This document shows positions 10,133-21,769 of a stretch of DNA of 64,000 nucleotides, piece after piece. The notes under the pieces were generated by a model. It was not told where the DNA came from and did no database searches. It saw nothing but the letters and a program-made list of their open reading frames with translations. This DNA comes from Thalassia testudinum (Eukaryota > Streptophyta > Magnoliopsida > Alismatales > Hydrocharitaceae), in contig JAZHRO010000073.1 of assembly GCA_037157565.1 (NCBI GenBank), positions 20,838,501 through 20,902,500 of the forward strand, read 5' to 3'. A program made the translations under genes and the position numbers. The first letter of the stretch is position 1. Every line of letters begins with the position of its first letter.

Positions 10133-11444
10133 TGTTGGAACCTTGTTCCACATCTTATTTTGGTGTTAACAAAATTAGCGTAAATTTATGTTTGCAATTG
10201 AGTGTTTTTCAGATTTAGGTGAAGATTAAGGCAAACATTGAACTATGGCAAGGAGGCATGATGATGAGGAGGAGAAGATCATCTTCGACCTTTAGATTTT
10301 TTTAGATTAGGTTTTTATTTGATAGAATGTATGCCTATTAACAAAGAATCAACTTGTATCATAAAATTAATTAGAGATAAACTAGGATTTATACTACGAT
10401 CATTTTCAAAGAACATAATTAATTAGTAATACACTTAAAATAGGTACTTGTAAGCAAGTACTGGTATATGTAAGGCACAGGTTTAAGCCAATGTCTCAAA
10501 TTGTGAACAACAAGTACTGGTACTAATCAAGAGTACCGGTACCTGATGGTCACAGTTGGAAGACTCAGTTCTGGTCTGGACCTTACAAGTACCGATACCT
10601 ATGATGAGTATCGGTGCAGGTATGTCTCAGTGCTTAGTGAGTCTCAAACCTGGGGGTCACAACTACCGGTACCCATGATGATTATCGGTACTAGGACTCT
10701 TGTGTACTGGCTGCAGAAAAATTGTAAGCAGCTAGTACCAGTACCTGTACTTCAGTACCAGTACCAGTTATTCGTTGGCTAAAATATGAACGGGTAGAAA
10801 ATTTATTTTGGCAATATGAACGTTGGGATTTAAACCCAACAACATCTAGTAGACGAATCCCTGTGGTCTTAACTCTATAAATAAGCCCTTGGACCCTTAG
10901 TTTGCATATAGAAAATACAAGAGAAAATTATAGAGCTATAATTTCATATTTCCACCTTATTTCTCAAGTAAGAAAAAGAAGCTTTCCACTCACTCTCTCT
11001 ACATCCTTTCAAGCTCAACGATATGTTTTTTCTCACGATCTACGAAGTGATTCACGTTCATTCCTAGGCTCTCAAATTGGTATTCAATTTAATTATTGTT
11101 GGGAGACATAGGAATTCTTATTGTAAGATTTTTTCTTTCTTACACCAATGCTTATTTTGTATCTGAGCTTGTTGCTCGTTGGGTTGTAACAAACCTGTTA
11201 TTGTACTTGGGTTGAGGTAACCCGTTAACTACCTCATTTAGTAAATTGATTCCCTTAGGGTTGCGAAAATTAGGTTAAAAATCTTAAGCTAGGAGGCTTA
11301 GGTAGTGGAGTACCCAAGTGAGTGGGGAACCACTATATATCTTTTGTCAATTTCTGTGGTTTGATTTTTTACAAATCTTTCTTGTTATTGCTAATATTTC
11401 GCATTGAGTTTGTTTGTGCGCATAGTGTGCCTGAAGATCCTACA
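10133..11444 (+). repeat. 3' LTR of element K
   Basis: 1312 bp, TGTTGGAACC...CCTACA, followed by the target duplication AGGGG (11445-11449). Palindromes at 10514, 10533 and 10735 correspond to those at 7325, 7344 and 7546 of the 5' LTR and differ from them at the central CpG. Confidence 0.94.
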
Positions 11445-11484
11445 AGGGGGAGGAGGTTGGAGGAGGAGAAGGCAGGGAGGGGGG
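11445..11484. repeat. G-rich minisatellite, middle segment
   Basis: AGGGGGAGGAGG-type sequence continuing the array at 6702-6907. It is bounded on the left by element K and on the right by LTR D1. Confidence 0.7.
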
Positions 11485-14400
11485 TGGTGAGAAAAATATG
11501 CGATTTGTAAAAGAGGATTTTAGTCATTGTAACACACAATTTTGTGATCTCTTTTGAAATTTATAAAACCTAGATAGTGGGATATCTAGAGGAGGCAAGT
11601 TTAGTCAATAAATAGATTCTCTCGCTCTCTCAAATCTTCAATCTTTTTGTATTTTGTCTTTTTAATTTTTTTAGGGTTTTCAAAAGATAATCGGGATGGT
11701 AATGAAGAAAAAAAATTACGCTTAATTGACAGAAAAGTATCCTCTCTTCTAAACTCACCTTAGGCAAGTGCACTTAAGATAACTAGAAGAGAAGAGTGTA
11801 GTGCACTAAGAGATTAAAGGAAATACTTGAAATTAAAAAAGCACACAGAATTGAAAGGAGAACTTGCTTTTGTATTGGTAAAATATGTAATGTCACAAGG
11901 AGATGAAAGCTTGCAATTACAAAATGAAAGCTAATACAAAAGAGATAAAACAAGGGTGAAGAAGATAGGAAAATTCTCTAATTGAAGCTGGGAAGGGCCT
12001 TCTCTCCAAACACGGTTGCTCCCGTATTTGAAGAAAAACCTCATTTTCTTATTCTCTTGATGCTCCTCATAGTCTCCTCCAAGGGTGGATGTCCACCCTT
12101 AACTTCCTCCCCTATGCCTGACCGTCCTCCACTTGATGGTTGCTCCTTGGCTTTGGCACAAGAAAGAAGGGAAGAAGAAGATGAGCACCAAGGAGATAAG
12201 GGAGTCTCCTTTATCAACTTCTTCCTCCTTCTTCCTTGGCTAAATATGGTAGATATGGGTAGAAGTTTTATGTAAGCCAAACATGGTTTTATGTGGTGCT
12301 TATAGGGTGTATTTATAGAGTAAGAGGGTTAGTGTTGGCGCCAACTTAGGGTAACTAGGTGATGGTAACACCATCATTAGCCATAACTAGATTAAATTAA
12401 TGGAAATCAAGTGACAAATGCTCTTACATGATCGCCTAAGAGCCATAATTCCATTCAGATCCATTTTGAGATGAAAATAACAAATCGGGGTTAATTCTAT
12501 AATTTTAATAGCATATCATGAATGCAAAGTAAACACAGGGTTTGTCAGGGTTTAATTGAAGGTCAAATGAGCAGTAAAGTCCAATGAGTGGGTCTACACA
12601 GGCAGAAATAGGGTTTCACGCGTTTTGAGAACTGAATCAGAACATAAAACCCTAATTTCAGACCCTCTTAAATTGAAGAGGTTCTGATCAGGATAAAATT
12701 CATCTAAACCTCCAAAAATTCATATAAAAATATTCTAAGAGGATTGATATCCTTGATTTGACCATCTGAACCCATTTTGAATCTGAATAGAGTCGCAGAT
12801 AGAATTTTGCCATAGTTTGGGTTTTTATACAAATTTTCCAATCAAACATAGTCAAAACTCAAATCTAACTTCACTATTAGATTATTCGAGTCCAAATTAG
12901 GTTTGTACCAAAATTTGAGCTCAATCAGAGTCCATCTTGACCTAGTTTGCATCTTTGTTCTTTAAATCTCTACTCTCACTCAAGCCCCTAGCTTTCGAAA
13001 TCTCTTGCAAATAGGCTCCTAGGTTTCCTATCTTCTTCACAGATTGGTCCCTCCTGCCATTAGAGGTCAACCGACCTCAGCACCAACCTTTGACCGAGTT
13101 AAAACTCGATTAAATCACCACGAAATCCCACCAAATTTGGTGGGATTGGTGCTCAGACGATGAAGATCAATTCCATCAAGATCTTGGACCCTAATTTGTA
13201 GCATGAAGATTGTGTGAAAGCACGAAATCTATGGGTTTTCTTGATTCCTAAAAGAGTTTCAATCAAGGTTCTTTCTACGCTTAGAGCTTGTTCTGAAGCT
13301 CTATTTAAGCCTTGGATTCCTCATCGATCTTCTTAGCTTAGTTTTGAGGCTTGAAATCCTCGTCTCCCTCCTCTCCGACCAACATTGACCACAACTTTGG
13401 CGGCCTCCTATCCTCCTCTCTTTCGGACCTCCAACAGACAAATTGGAGGTCCCTAACTCCTTCCCTCATCATCGTTACCAGATCCAGCCAAAGACTGGGA
13501 GCTCTCTACCTCTATCACTTCACCGTCTCCTTGCTATCCACTCTGCCTTCTCCAACGTCGGCCCATCACAGCCGGTGCCAATTCCTCTCCCCTTCGTCTC
13601 TAGCTTAGGTTAAATATTTCCCTCTCCCTCTCTAGATCCTCCTCGACTCCTTTATTCTTTGATTAAACTCCTGTATGCCACTCTCCCACTTCACCTTCTT
13701 TTGCGATGGCAGCACCTTCGGTGAAGCTGCCATACCACCTCTGACCACCATTCACATTACTACGACCACCAGAAGCTTCCCCATCCACCACAGACCAAAA
13801 GCCTTCTCTTGATTAGAAGCTTCATCCACTCATTCACCCTGCTGGATGACCCATCCTCCCACCATCTCCTTTGATGTCATCCAGCCACGACTGACCTCCA
13901 TCCAACAAACAAACACCACCACCATACTCGACAAACATCGGCGAAACTTTTGAACATATTTGATAAGGCCGCAAGGCCATATTTTGATCCGCAGGTACTA
14001 GCCGGACCTCCACCGCTGCAACTACCTTCTCCAGCTCTATCTGCAATCTTGTGATCGTCTCCAACCACGACTTCACCTCCTATAGCTGCGGATTCACCTT
14101 GCAAAGGAACCTGTGATGATCGTAATTTTACGTGGTTTGTAAAATTAGGGTTTTAGAAGTCATTGCAATGTGCAAAATTGATTGGATTTTAAATTTGTAA
14201 TACCTAGATAGTGGAGTATCTAGGGTCGTCCAAGGAGGCAACTTTTGCAAATATGAATCTCTTGCTTGAAAATGGGAAATCGCCTTTCTTTTTGAATTTT
14301 TAAATATAAAGTTTTTAGGGTTTTTGAAATAACAAGACAACAACAATTTTGAGAGCGGAAAAAGATAAACCTAACTTAACAACTAGGTGGCAAAAATGAC

Positions 14401-15124
14401 CTTTTCCCAAGCTCACCCTAGGCACGTGAAGGCCTAGGATAATTGGAAAGAGGGACTGAAGGTGCTAAATAAAGACAAGAACAAAGATGCATGGAAAATT
14501 AGAAATGGCAACTTTATATAAAAAGGATTTCTGCTTTACATTTATGTTGTAGAGGAAACTTCTAATACAAAATAATACTACAAAAAAACTAAAACAAAAA
14601 TCCTGGATGATAATGGTGAAGAGGATGAAGCCCTTGCTCCAATTGTAGCTGCTCCCATAGTTGAAAAGAGCTCCTCCTTCTCCTTCTTCTTTAATCCAAG
14701 GTATGGCCTCCTCTTGGCAAGCCTAAGGGGGGCATGCCTTAGCTCCTCCAAAGGTGGATAGTTTCCACCTTAATTTCTCCTCCAAGGGTAGGCATGCTCC
14801 ACCCTAGTTTCTCCTCCAATGCTTGGCCATCCTCCTTGATAAGAGCTTGCTCCTCCTCTTGGCGTGGCACAAGGAAAAGAATGGATAGGAAGAAGGCACC
14901 AAGGAGGCAAGGGATAGCCTCCTTAATCTTCTTCCTTCCTCCTTCTTATTGGCTGTGGGTTTTAGGTGGGCTTAGGGTAGAATTAAAACTAAGGGAGAAT
15001 GCCTTTTTTTGGTGGTATATGGTGGGTATGTATAGAGGTAGAGAGGGGGGTAGTTGGCGTGGACATGTGGAGGGATAGGATTAGGTTTGGTAGGTGGTTA
15101 GTGGTGGTTATGGGGATCCTAAGG

Positions 15125-15425
15125 TGTAGGATGGGTGGCACCACCTTAAGCGGTGTGATGGTGGTGGTTATGGTGGTGGAGAGGCACCATAGTTTGGCAC
15201 CAACCATGGAGAGGTGCCATGGTTTTGGCGCCAACTATGGGGGCTTCTAGAAGGGAATAGGTGGATGGTGGAGATGGCCTGGGAGGTTAGTTGTATGGTG
15301 GAGATGAAGGGGGAGGTTGGCACCAATTTTAAGGGTAGTTAAGGGGGGTTTTGGTGCCAACATGAGGGTGTCTCTTGGAGGTGGTGGTGGTGTGAAGGGT
15401 TGTGGTTGAGTTGGTGCCAAGTAGG
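15125..15425. repeat. TTGGCGCCAA palindrome array in U3 of LTR D2
   Basis: One exact TTGGCGCCAA (15225-15234) and several TTGGCACCAA, TTGGTGCCAA and near copies over 300 bp, upstream of the promoter region on the minus strand. TTGGCGCC matches the E2F-type consensus TTSSCGCC on both strands. Corresponding sites occur in D1 (12335-12344, 17360-17640) and D3 (56855-57060). Confidence 0.8.
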
Positions 15426-15479
15426 GTAGCTCATGTGGAGCTTAGGTGGACTTGAAGAGGAGGCTTATGTAGGTGGAGT

Positions 15480-16180
15480 TAGGGTTAGCTAAGGTGGATG
15501 ACTAAGGAGTGGAGAACTTAGCTAAGCTAGCTTAGCTAGTAGGTGAGTAGAGGAGAAGTAGGAGGAATCAGGGTTTGAAGAAAAGCTGAAGGAGAGTTGT
15601 CTGGAACTGTACAGGAGCTAATAGCTGTTGAGAAAATGGTAAGGAGATACTTTAGCTGGCTTAGCTTGTTAGTTCTTTACTAGCAATTAAGCCAAGCTAA
15701 AGTAAGTTGGCTTTTGCTGAAAGATGTTGAGGTAAGCTGGGTTTGATCTTCCTCGGGAGGACCTAGCTAGCTAAAGTAGCTAAGGTAGCTTAGCTCAACT
15801 AAGTGGAGTCCCCGGGAGCTGGACTTGAGCTAGCCTGAGCTAAGGTGAAGTAATCTTCAGCTGGCTTGAGTTGGGTAGAGCTGGAGGTAGCTAAACCTGA
15901 GCTGAGGTGGACTTTAGTCAACTTAGCTGAGCTAGCTAGAGCTCCTAGTGAAATGATGGGAGCTAAGATGAGCTAGACTCAACTAAGTTGAGCTGGATCT
16001 GAGCTGACTTGAGCTAGGGTGAGCTAAGATGAGCTATCTTGAGCTACCATTCAGCTGAGATCATGAGTTGAATAGAGCTAGGATGAGCTAACCCTAGTTC
16101 AAGTGAGCTGGTATCCAGCTATGATAAGCTGGATTAGGTTGAGTCTTAGCTGGTTTGAGATTCTTCTTCACCATTTGCCT
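15480..16180. repeat. AGCT-rich tract of LTR D2
   Basis: About 700 bases dominated by TGAGCTAGG, TTAGCTAAG and GAGCTGGAAT-like units of roughly 10 bases, each centred on the palindrome AGCT. A related tract lies at 17700-18210 in D1 and, on the other strand, at 56440-56790 in D3, so it is a family feature of the U3 region. Confidence 0.75.
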
Positions 16181-18444
16181 TCATGAGTGTTAGGGTTTTA
16201 GGATTCTGTTTATCTATTTTAACCCTAACGCTCAAATAAACATGTTAAAAACAACAAAACAATGCAATGCATGCTTAACCTATATGATTCCTAAATGCAG
16301 CCCAAAAACCCATTTGTGAAGTTAAAATCCTAAGAGCTAGGTTTGTTTTAATGTGTAAGAATGATGATAAACTGGCGTTTATCATGCGACTCCAATCGGA
16401 TGAAGGGATCCCAGGAGCAGCTCTAATTTAACGCTTCACCCCTAGTAGCTATGTACAAGGGCAACGAAGGAAGGAGGCAATCTTAGTGCCACATCGTGTA
16501 TGGAAAGAGCTCCAACAATGTACAAGAGGATTTTGTGCTCTCAGCTGTTCACTTCTGAATGCACAAGGGTGAGGTCCCCACTCATACCCAAACACACACG
16601 TGCTCACACGTGCTCGCTCATACACCCTCCCCCGCAGGTCTACGCTGAAGTCCGATTACCCGGTTACCTTGATCTGGCTTGTTTTTGAGAGAGAAGAAAT
16701 TATGAGGAGGATCAGGGAGGGTTTTGCTCCAGGGTTCGTCTCCTTGGGGCATGTGTAGTGTGATCAAGATTTAAGTGTTCTGAAGTGCTCTTATATGTGA
16801 CCTGAAGCCTTGTGCTAAGGCTACTTCTGAGGCTTGTCACTCTGGTGCCTTGTGTTGCTAAGGATTGGTGCTAGTTGAGTCGTCTAACCTTAGAGTCTAA
16901 CGACTAATTGAGGAGTACTGTAGCTTTATTTGAATACTTCATTTAAGCTACTATTTGATTATTTGGTTAAATTAAATACATTAGATGCATGCTTAATTAG
17001 AGAATTAAGTGGTGATTTAAATTATCATTGTTTTTATTCTCTCTTTATTTTTATCATAATGGTTTCTTGAGATATTATTGAATATATTTTTGAGTAAGAT
17101 TATTCATTACAAATCTTTATCCTATGCTCATTATTTCTAAATACAATTAGTGCGTGAATTTTCATATTTGCTCCCTACGAGCGACCTCGGACTCACATTG
17201 TTTTCAAGCTTTATAAATTTAAGTGCTTGTTGCATTTTCGTTGACTATACTATGACGCATATTATCTCTTAACATCGATGATTTTGCATGTTAAACACTA
17301 GGGTTAGATGGTGTGAAGTGTAGGTTGATGGCTAGGATATGGTCTTTGGATGGTAAAGGATAAGTGGCACCAAGTGAAGGGTTGTGGAAGGGGTGTTTCT
17401 GGGTTAAGTTGGCACCAACCTAGGGTTCTAGAAGGGTAGCTATTTTGGTGCCAACTTTGGATGGCTAGGATAGGGTGGAAATTAGGCTTAATTGTTGGCA
17501 CCAAAAATGGGAAGGTGTCTCTCTGTTTTGGCACTAAAGAGGGGTGGTTAAGGGGTAGTTATCTGGGTGGAAGGGTGTGCGATTTGGTGCCAACCACCAA
17601 AGGGTGTGAGGGTTTGGTGGTTATGGGAAGTTGGCGCCAAAAGAGAAGGGAAGGTGGAGGTTTATGTAGGTGGTGGTCGGCCATGCTGTAGAGGTTAGAT
17701 GTAGCTTAGCTAGTAGAGTAGTGGAGGAAGAGCTAGGCTTTAGCTGGAGAGGAGGGAGCTTGAGTTTCATGCAAGTTCATGGAGTTGATAGTTTGCTAAA
17801 GAGGGTCCTTTCTGAGCTCAACTACTAGTTTAGCTAGCTAGTTCTTTGCTAGCTACTAGTTTAGCTAGCTAGTTAGGTTAAGCTTGAGTTGAGCTGGTCT
17901 CAACTATTTTGGAGCTGGGTTGAGCTGAGTTTGATCTTCTTGAAGACTCTCTAGCTAGCTAGCTTAAGTCCAGTAGACAAGCTCAACTAGGTTGAGCTAG
18001 GGTGAGTCTTCATGAGCTGATGTTGAGCTTCCCCGAGTTGATTATGGACTCTTCAACTGATTTACCTTAGCTAGTTGAGAACTAGTAGCTAAGCTAAGTT
18101 GACTGGAGCTGCCATGAGCTGGTTAGAGTTGGAATGAGCTGGAATGAGCTAGAATCCAGTTGAGGTGAGTTGGATTGAGCTGAGATCTAGCTGGAATGGG
18201 TTCCATCTTCTTCTTCTTGATAGTCTACCTTTCACATTGCCAGAGTTTAGGTTGTTTTCACTATGTGATCATCCATGACAATGACATGAAGTGTGTAAAA
18301 GCCAAAAAATAAAGGGAAAACAATGCAATGCATGCCTAGACTATGAAATGCCTTAATGTAGTCACAAACCATATTGCATTGTGCAAAGGCTAAGAGCTAG
18401 ATGCATTTTTAGACATAAGAGTGATGATAAACTATTGTTTAGCA

Positions 18445-18610
18445 GAGGGCACTGGAGGAGGGGAGGTTTGGGTAGTGGAGGATGGGGAGGTCGATGGGTG
18501 GAGGAAGGGGAGGTGGGGGAGAAGTAGAGAGTGGAGGAGGAGAAGGCGGACAAGTGGAGGAGGAGGCTAGACGAGGAGAGGGGGGCTAGAGGAGGAGGAG
18601 GAGATTAATA
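18445..18610. repeat. G-rich minisatellite, right segment
   Basis: GGAGGAGGGGAGGTTTGGGT-type units very close to those at 6702-6907. This is the right end of the array that elements K and D1 split. Confidence 0.75.
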
Positions 18611-19123
18611 CCTTGAGAAGTCGCGAGAGCATGCTGTGAGGAGGAGCACGACGTGGCAAGGAGGAGCACGACACGACGATGAGGAGGTTGCGCGGCGATG
18701 AGATGACTTGAGGAAGAGGTGAGGAATGGCGACTATCGAGCGAAGCGCACCCTAATATGCCACCATTGATGACAGTTTCTAAAAAACTATGGTCAAATGT
18801 ATTATAAAATTACATGTTACACTCTATTCCCAAAATTTGACCCACTTTTAGCAACAATGTTGAAAAATACCATCGCCGAGTCAATTAAAAATTGAGTTCT
18901 CTCGCGCCATCCCCAAATTCTAAGCCATTGTTAGCAATGATTTCAAAAAAAACTTGTATAAAAAATTAGTCCTCGTGTGCCTACCCCAAAATTTGAGACG
19001 CTTTTGAAGGAAATTTCGCTTGTCTCGTGTTAGCGATGGGGTGGGTCAATTCCACATTCGACGATAGTTATATTAATAACCGTCACAAATAAAGTGTCGC
19101 AAAATGCACCTTCTGTAGTAGTG
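18611..19123. mobile_element. Right end of a CACTA (En/Spm-type) DNA transposon
   Basis: The segment ends ...TTCTGTAGTAGTG at 19123, the inverted form of CACTACTACAGAA, a CACTA-type terminus. Just inside lies an imperfect dyad at 19060-19084 (GACG...CGTC arms), the style of subterminal repeat seen in plant CACTA elements. TCT at 19124-19126 would be the 3-bp target duplication. No matching left end and no transposase were found. The G-rich minisatellite may be internal DNA of this element. On the far side, gypsy protease sequence resumes. Confidence 0.6.
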
Positions 19124-19126
19124 TCT

Positions 19127-19951
19127 GATGAGCCTAAATAAGAAGCTAAAGAAGAGAAAGAATTTGATGAATGGGAACTCAAATCACAAGTTCCCACCCA
19201 CATTCCATTCCCTGAAGCATTAGAAAAACCAGTCAAGAAGAACTCGACCAGTAATGAAAAGGTATTGGATTTGTTTAAACAAGTTCAAATCAACATTCCA
19301 CTCCTCAATGATATTAAATGCATCCTAGCCTACGCCAAGTTTCTCAAAGATCTTTACACTCAAAAGTGTAAGGCTAGAACTACGTCACTTAAGAAGGTAG
19401 TTCTGTCTAAATATGCCAGTTCTGTAATTATAAAGAACCAACCTCCTAAAAAGAAAGATCTAAGAGCCCTTTTTACTTCATGTGTCATAGGTGAAATTAC
19501 CTTTGATAGGGCTTTGCTTGACTTAGGTGCATTCATAAACCTGATTCCATCTAAGCTTTTTGAGAGATTCAGACTTGATGATCTTAAACCCACCTCTGCG
19601 ACCCTTAAATTAGTCGATTGATTAATAAAAACCCATTAGAGAGTGCTAGAAGATGTTATAATTAAAGTTAGAGACTTCCTTTTCTAGGTAGTTTTCTTAT
19701 TCTTAGATATGGAAGTACCAGAATGACTAAGCAATACTCTTATAATTCTAGGTTGTCCTTTGTTGGCCATTATTAAGGCTCATATTGACTCTGAAGTTAG
19801 GAATATGAACACTACCTTCGGAGATTAGAAGATGGAGCTTGGCATTTTCAAGGCATATAAGAAATTCAATGACAAGGAATGTAGCATGATTGAGGAGCTT
19901 GGAAAATTTGAAGAATTGGTTGAGAACATGGCCATACATTTAATAGAAGAC
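19127..19951 (+). pseudogene. Athila/Tat-like gag end and protease remnant
   Basis: The longest open block is 19265-19621 (118 codons). It carries the AKFLKDLYT and PPKKKD motifs of the Athila-type gag-protease junction and the aspartic protease motif LLDLGAFINLIP near residues 84-95, where D-L-G is the usual active-site form in this lineage. After a TGA stop, further protease homology (ILGCPLLAI) continues with more stops. The CACTA end truncates it on the left, and solo LTR B cuts it at 19951. Homology continues at 21770 after that LTR. Confidence 0.85.
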
Positions 19952-21764
19952 TGATGGGAACACCATCATAGGTCCTAACTAGCCACATTTACTTAGGTTT
20001 GACTAACACAAGCTCCTACCTAATCATTTGAGGGTCGTAATTCCGTATTATTCTGATTTGAGAGAAGAATGGGAAATCATGGTTAATTATGTAATTTTAA
20101 CAGCACATCACAAACATAGATGAACCACAGGGTCACTTAGGGGTTAAATAAAGGTTAAGTAATCTCCAAAGTCCAAAAAGTAGGTCAACACTGACAAAAA
20201 CATGGTTTCATGCATTTCAAGAATCAAATTAATACCCAAAAGCCTAATTTCAGACCTACTTAAATTGAAGAGGCTCTGGTCAGGATAAAATTCATCTAAA
20301 CCTCTTAATATTCAAAGAAAAATATTCTAAGAGGTTTAGTACCCTTGACTTGACCATCTGAACCTATTTTGAAATAAAATAGAGTTTCAGATGAAATTTT
20401 ACCCTAATTTAGGCTTTTGTGCAAATTGCTCAGTCAAACGTGGTCAAAACTAAAATCCAAGTTCATTATTAGATTTTTTAGGTCCAAATTAGGTTAAAGC
20501 AAAAATTTGGGCCCAATTAGAGTCTATCTTGACCTAGTTTGCAAGTTAGCCCTTTAAAACTCTATTTCTTACATTTAACCCCTCAGGTTTCGGGTTTATT
20601 ACAAATAGGTCCCTTACTTTTCATTGCCTTCTTCATTTCAGTCCCTGCCACCATTCGTATGAATGCAGCTCCTCACTCGAGATTCAAGGGAGGATTTCTC
20701 CTTTAAATTAGAGCTGAATCCCTCTAAAATTGGAGGGATTGTTCGCAAGAACCTTCCCAATCTATTGAACTAACTCGAAGATCCTAAGCGATCCATAGAT
20801 CTCAAGCGAGCTCGAGATTTCAGCGGATTTTGTTTCCCTAAAATCTTGACTCAATCACGATCTCTTTCTGATTAAGAGCTCAATTTGAAGCTCTATAAAG
20901 GACCCTCATGCCATGACCATTCTCCTTAGCTTACAAAGGGCCAAAAACTCCCTCTTTTCTCCTCCAGCCAACATTTCTTCGAGCTCCACTGAGTCTCTCC
21001 GCCCCCTTCATCAAGCCGACCAACAATCAAATTGACTGGCTCAACATCTCCCTCTCCTCGTCGTGCAACTTTCCAGTCAAAGAAAGTGTGCATCCGACCC
21101 TCTCTACCTCGTCGCTCCCTTACACACCCTTGCCCACGAACACGCCCGCGGGCCTAGGTTGGATCCAATTACTTGGGTTTAACTTGGTTCTGAAGAAAGA
21201 GAATTTGAGAGAAAGGAGGGGGTTTTTGGTACTACGGTTGCCTTGGGATTTGTGCCCCCTCGTTAAACACTTAAGCATTGCGAGGACCTTATGCCTTGCT
21301 CTTGTGAGACCCTTGTGTCTCTCTACTGCTGTTGTGCTGTAGCCTTCTGCTGAGGCTTGAGGATAAGGCATATTGGCCTTGAACTTGATGTCTGATTTGG
21401 TTTTGATAGCTTGGTTCTGGCATTGATATTTGATTGCATCTATTGTTCATTTATTTGAGTTGATTGTAGAGCTTAACATTAGGGTTAAATTGGTGGTTCA
21501 AACCACCATTTTAACCCCATATTTTTGCACTTTCCTCTTGAGATATTATTCTGATTTATATTGGGCATTATTTATATTGAGCATTATTTTGATTATTCTT
21601 GCATATCTCTCTTGATAATGTGATTAGTGGATTAAATTACCAATTTGCTCCTTGTGAACGACCTCGGACTCATTTCTTGATTTCGAGTTTTATAAATTTA
21701 AGTGTTGCGATTTTCGTCCTATACTACGACACGTATTTCTAAAAGATAATTTTCGCAATAAACA
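19952..21764 (+). repeat. Solo LTR B inside gypsy pol
   Basis: TGATGGGAACACC...AATAAACA with a perfect duplication AAGAC at 19947-19951 and 21765-21769. At 1813 bp it is about 840 bp shorter than its relatives A and C, lacking their central CCA/TTC-rich part. A TATA box (TATAAAG) lies at 20894-20900. Confidence 0.93.
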
Positions 21765-21769
21765 AAGAC

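Larger units (their letters stand above)
6908..11444 (+). mobile_element. Complete gag-only Sirevirus-like Copia element K
   Basis: A 4537-bp element with LTRs 6908-8233 and 10133-11444, an initiator-Met PBS, a decayed gag, a scrap of protease and a polypurine tract. The 5-bp duplication AGGGG flanks it at 6903-6907 and 11445-11449. Integrase, RT and RNase H are absent, so it could move only with help from a related autonomous element. In the first 170 aligned LTR bases I counted about seven substitutions, and the 3' LTR lacks about 45 bases lying between two short direct repeats. It is therefore not a recent insertion. Confidence 0.95.
14114..16384 (-). repeat. Gypsy LTR D2 inside LTR A
   Basis: 2271 bp. 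The minus strand begins TGATAAACGCCAGTTTATCA and ends ...GATCATCA. It belongs to the same family and orientation as D1, which encloses it. TTGGCGCCAA is at 15225-15234, with about seven CpG-decay or near variants from 15130 to 15420. The flanks (ACCTG and TGCGA) do not match, so the target site may have been altered after insertion. Confidence 0.82.
12360..17297 (+). repeat. Solo LTR A, interrupted by LTR D2
   Basis: TGATGGTAACACC...TTAAACA with a perfect duplication CTAGG at 12355-12359 and 17298-17302. Removing D2 leaves about 2667 bp, matching LTR C (2650 bp) and the shorter LTR B. The U5 end carries the CGACCTCGGACTCA motif shared by A, B and C. The TATA region near 13298 is decayed (CTATTTAAG). 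Confidence 0.9.
11485..18444 (-). repeat. Gypsy LTR D1, interrupted by solo LTR A
   Basis: With LTR A and one duplication removed (12360-17302), D1 is about 2.0 kb and aligns with D2 (14114-16384) and D3. The minus strand begins TGCTAAAC at 18444; the other end is TGGTGAG (plus) at 11485. It has a TATA box at about 12309-12317 (minus), TTGGCGCCAA sites at 12335-12344 and 17631-17640, and an AGCT-rich tract at 17700-18210. Flanks are GGGGG and GAGGG, an imperfect 5-bp duplication in G-rich DNA. No internal sequence is attached, so it is probably a solo LTR. Confidence 0.8.

Noticed and set aside
14114..16384. D2 and D1 as the two LTRs of one full element
   Set aside because: They share orientation, but the DNA between them is LTR A with a perfect CTAGG duplication, and no PBS, PPT or coding region lies between them. 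Nested insertion fits better.
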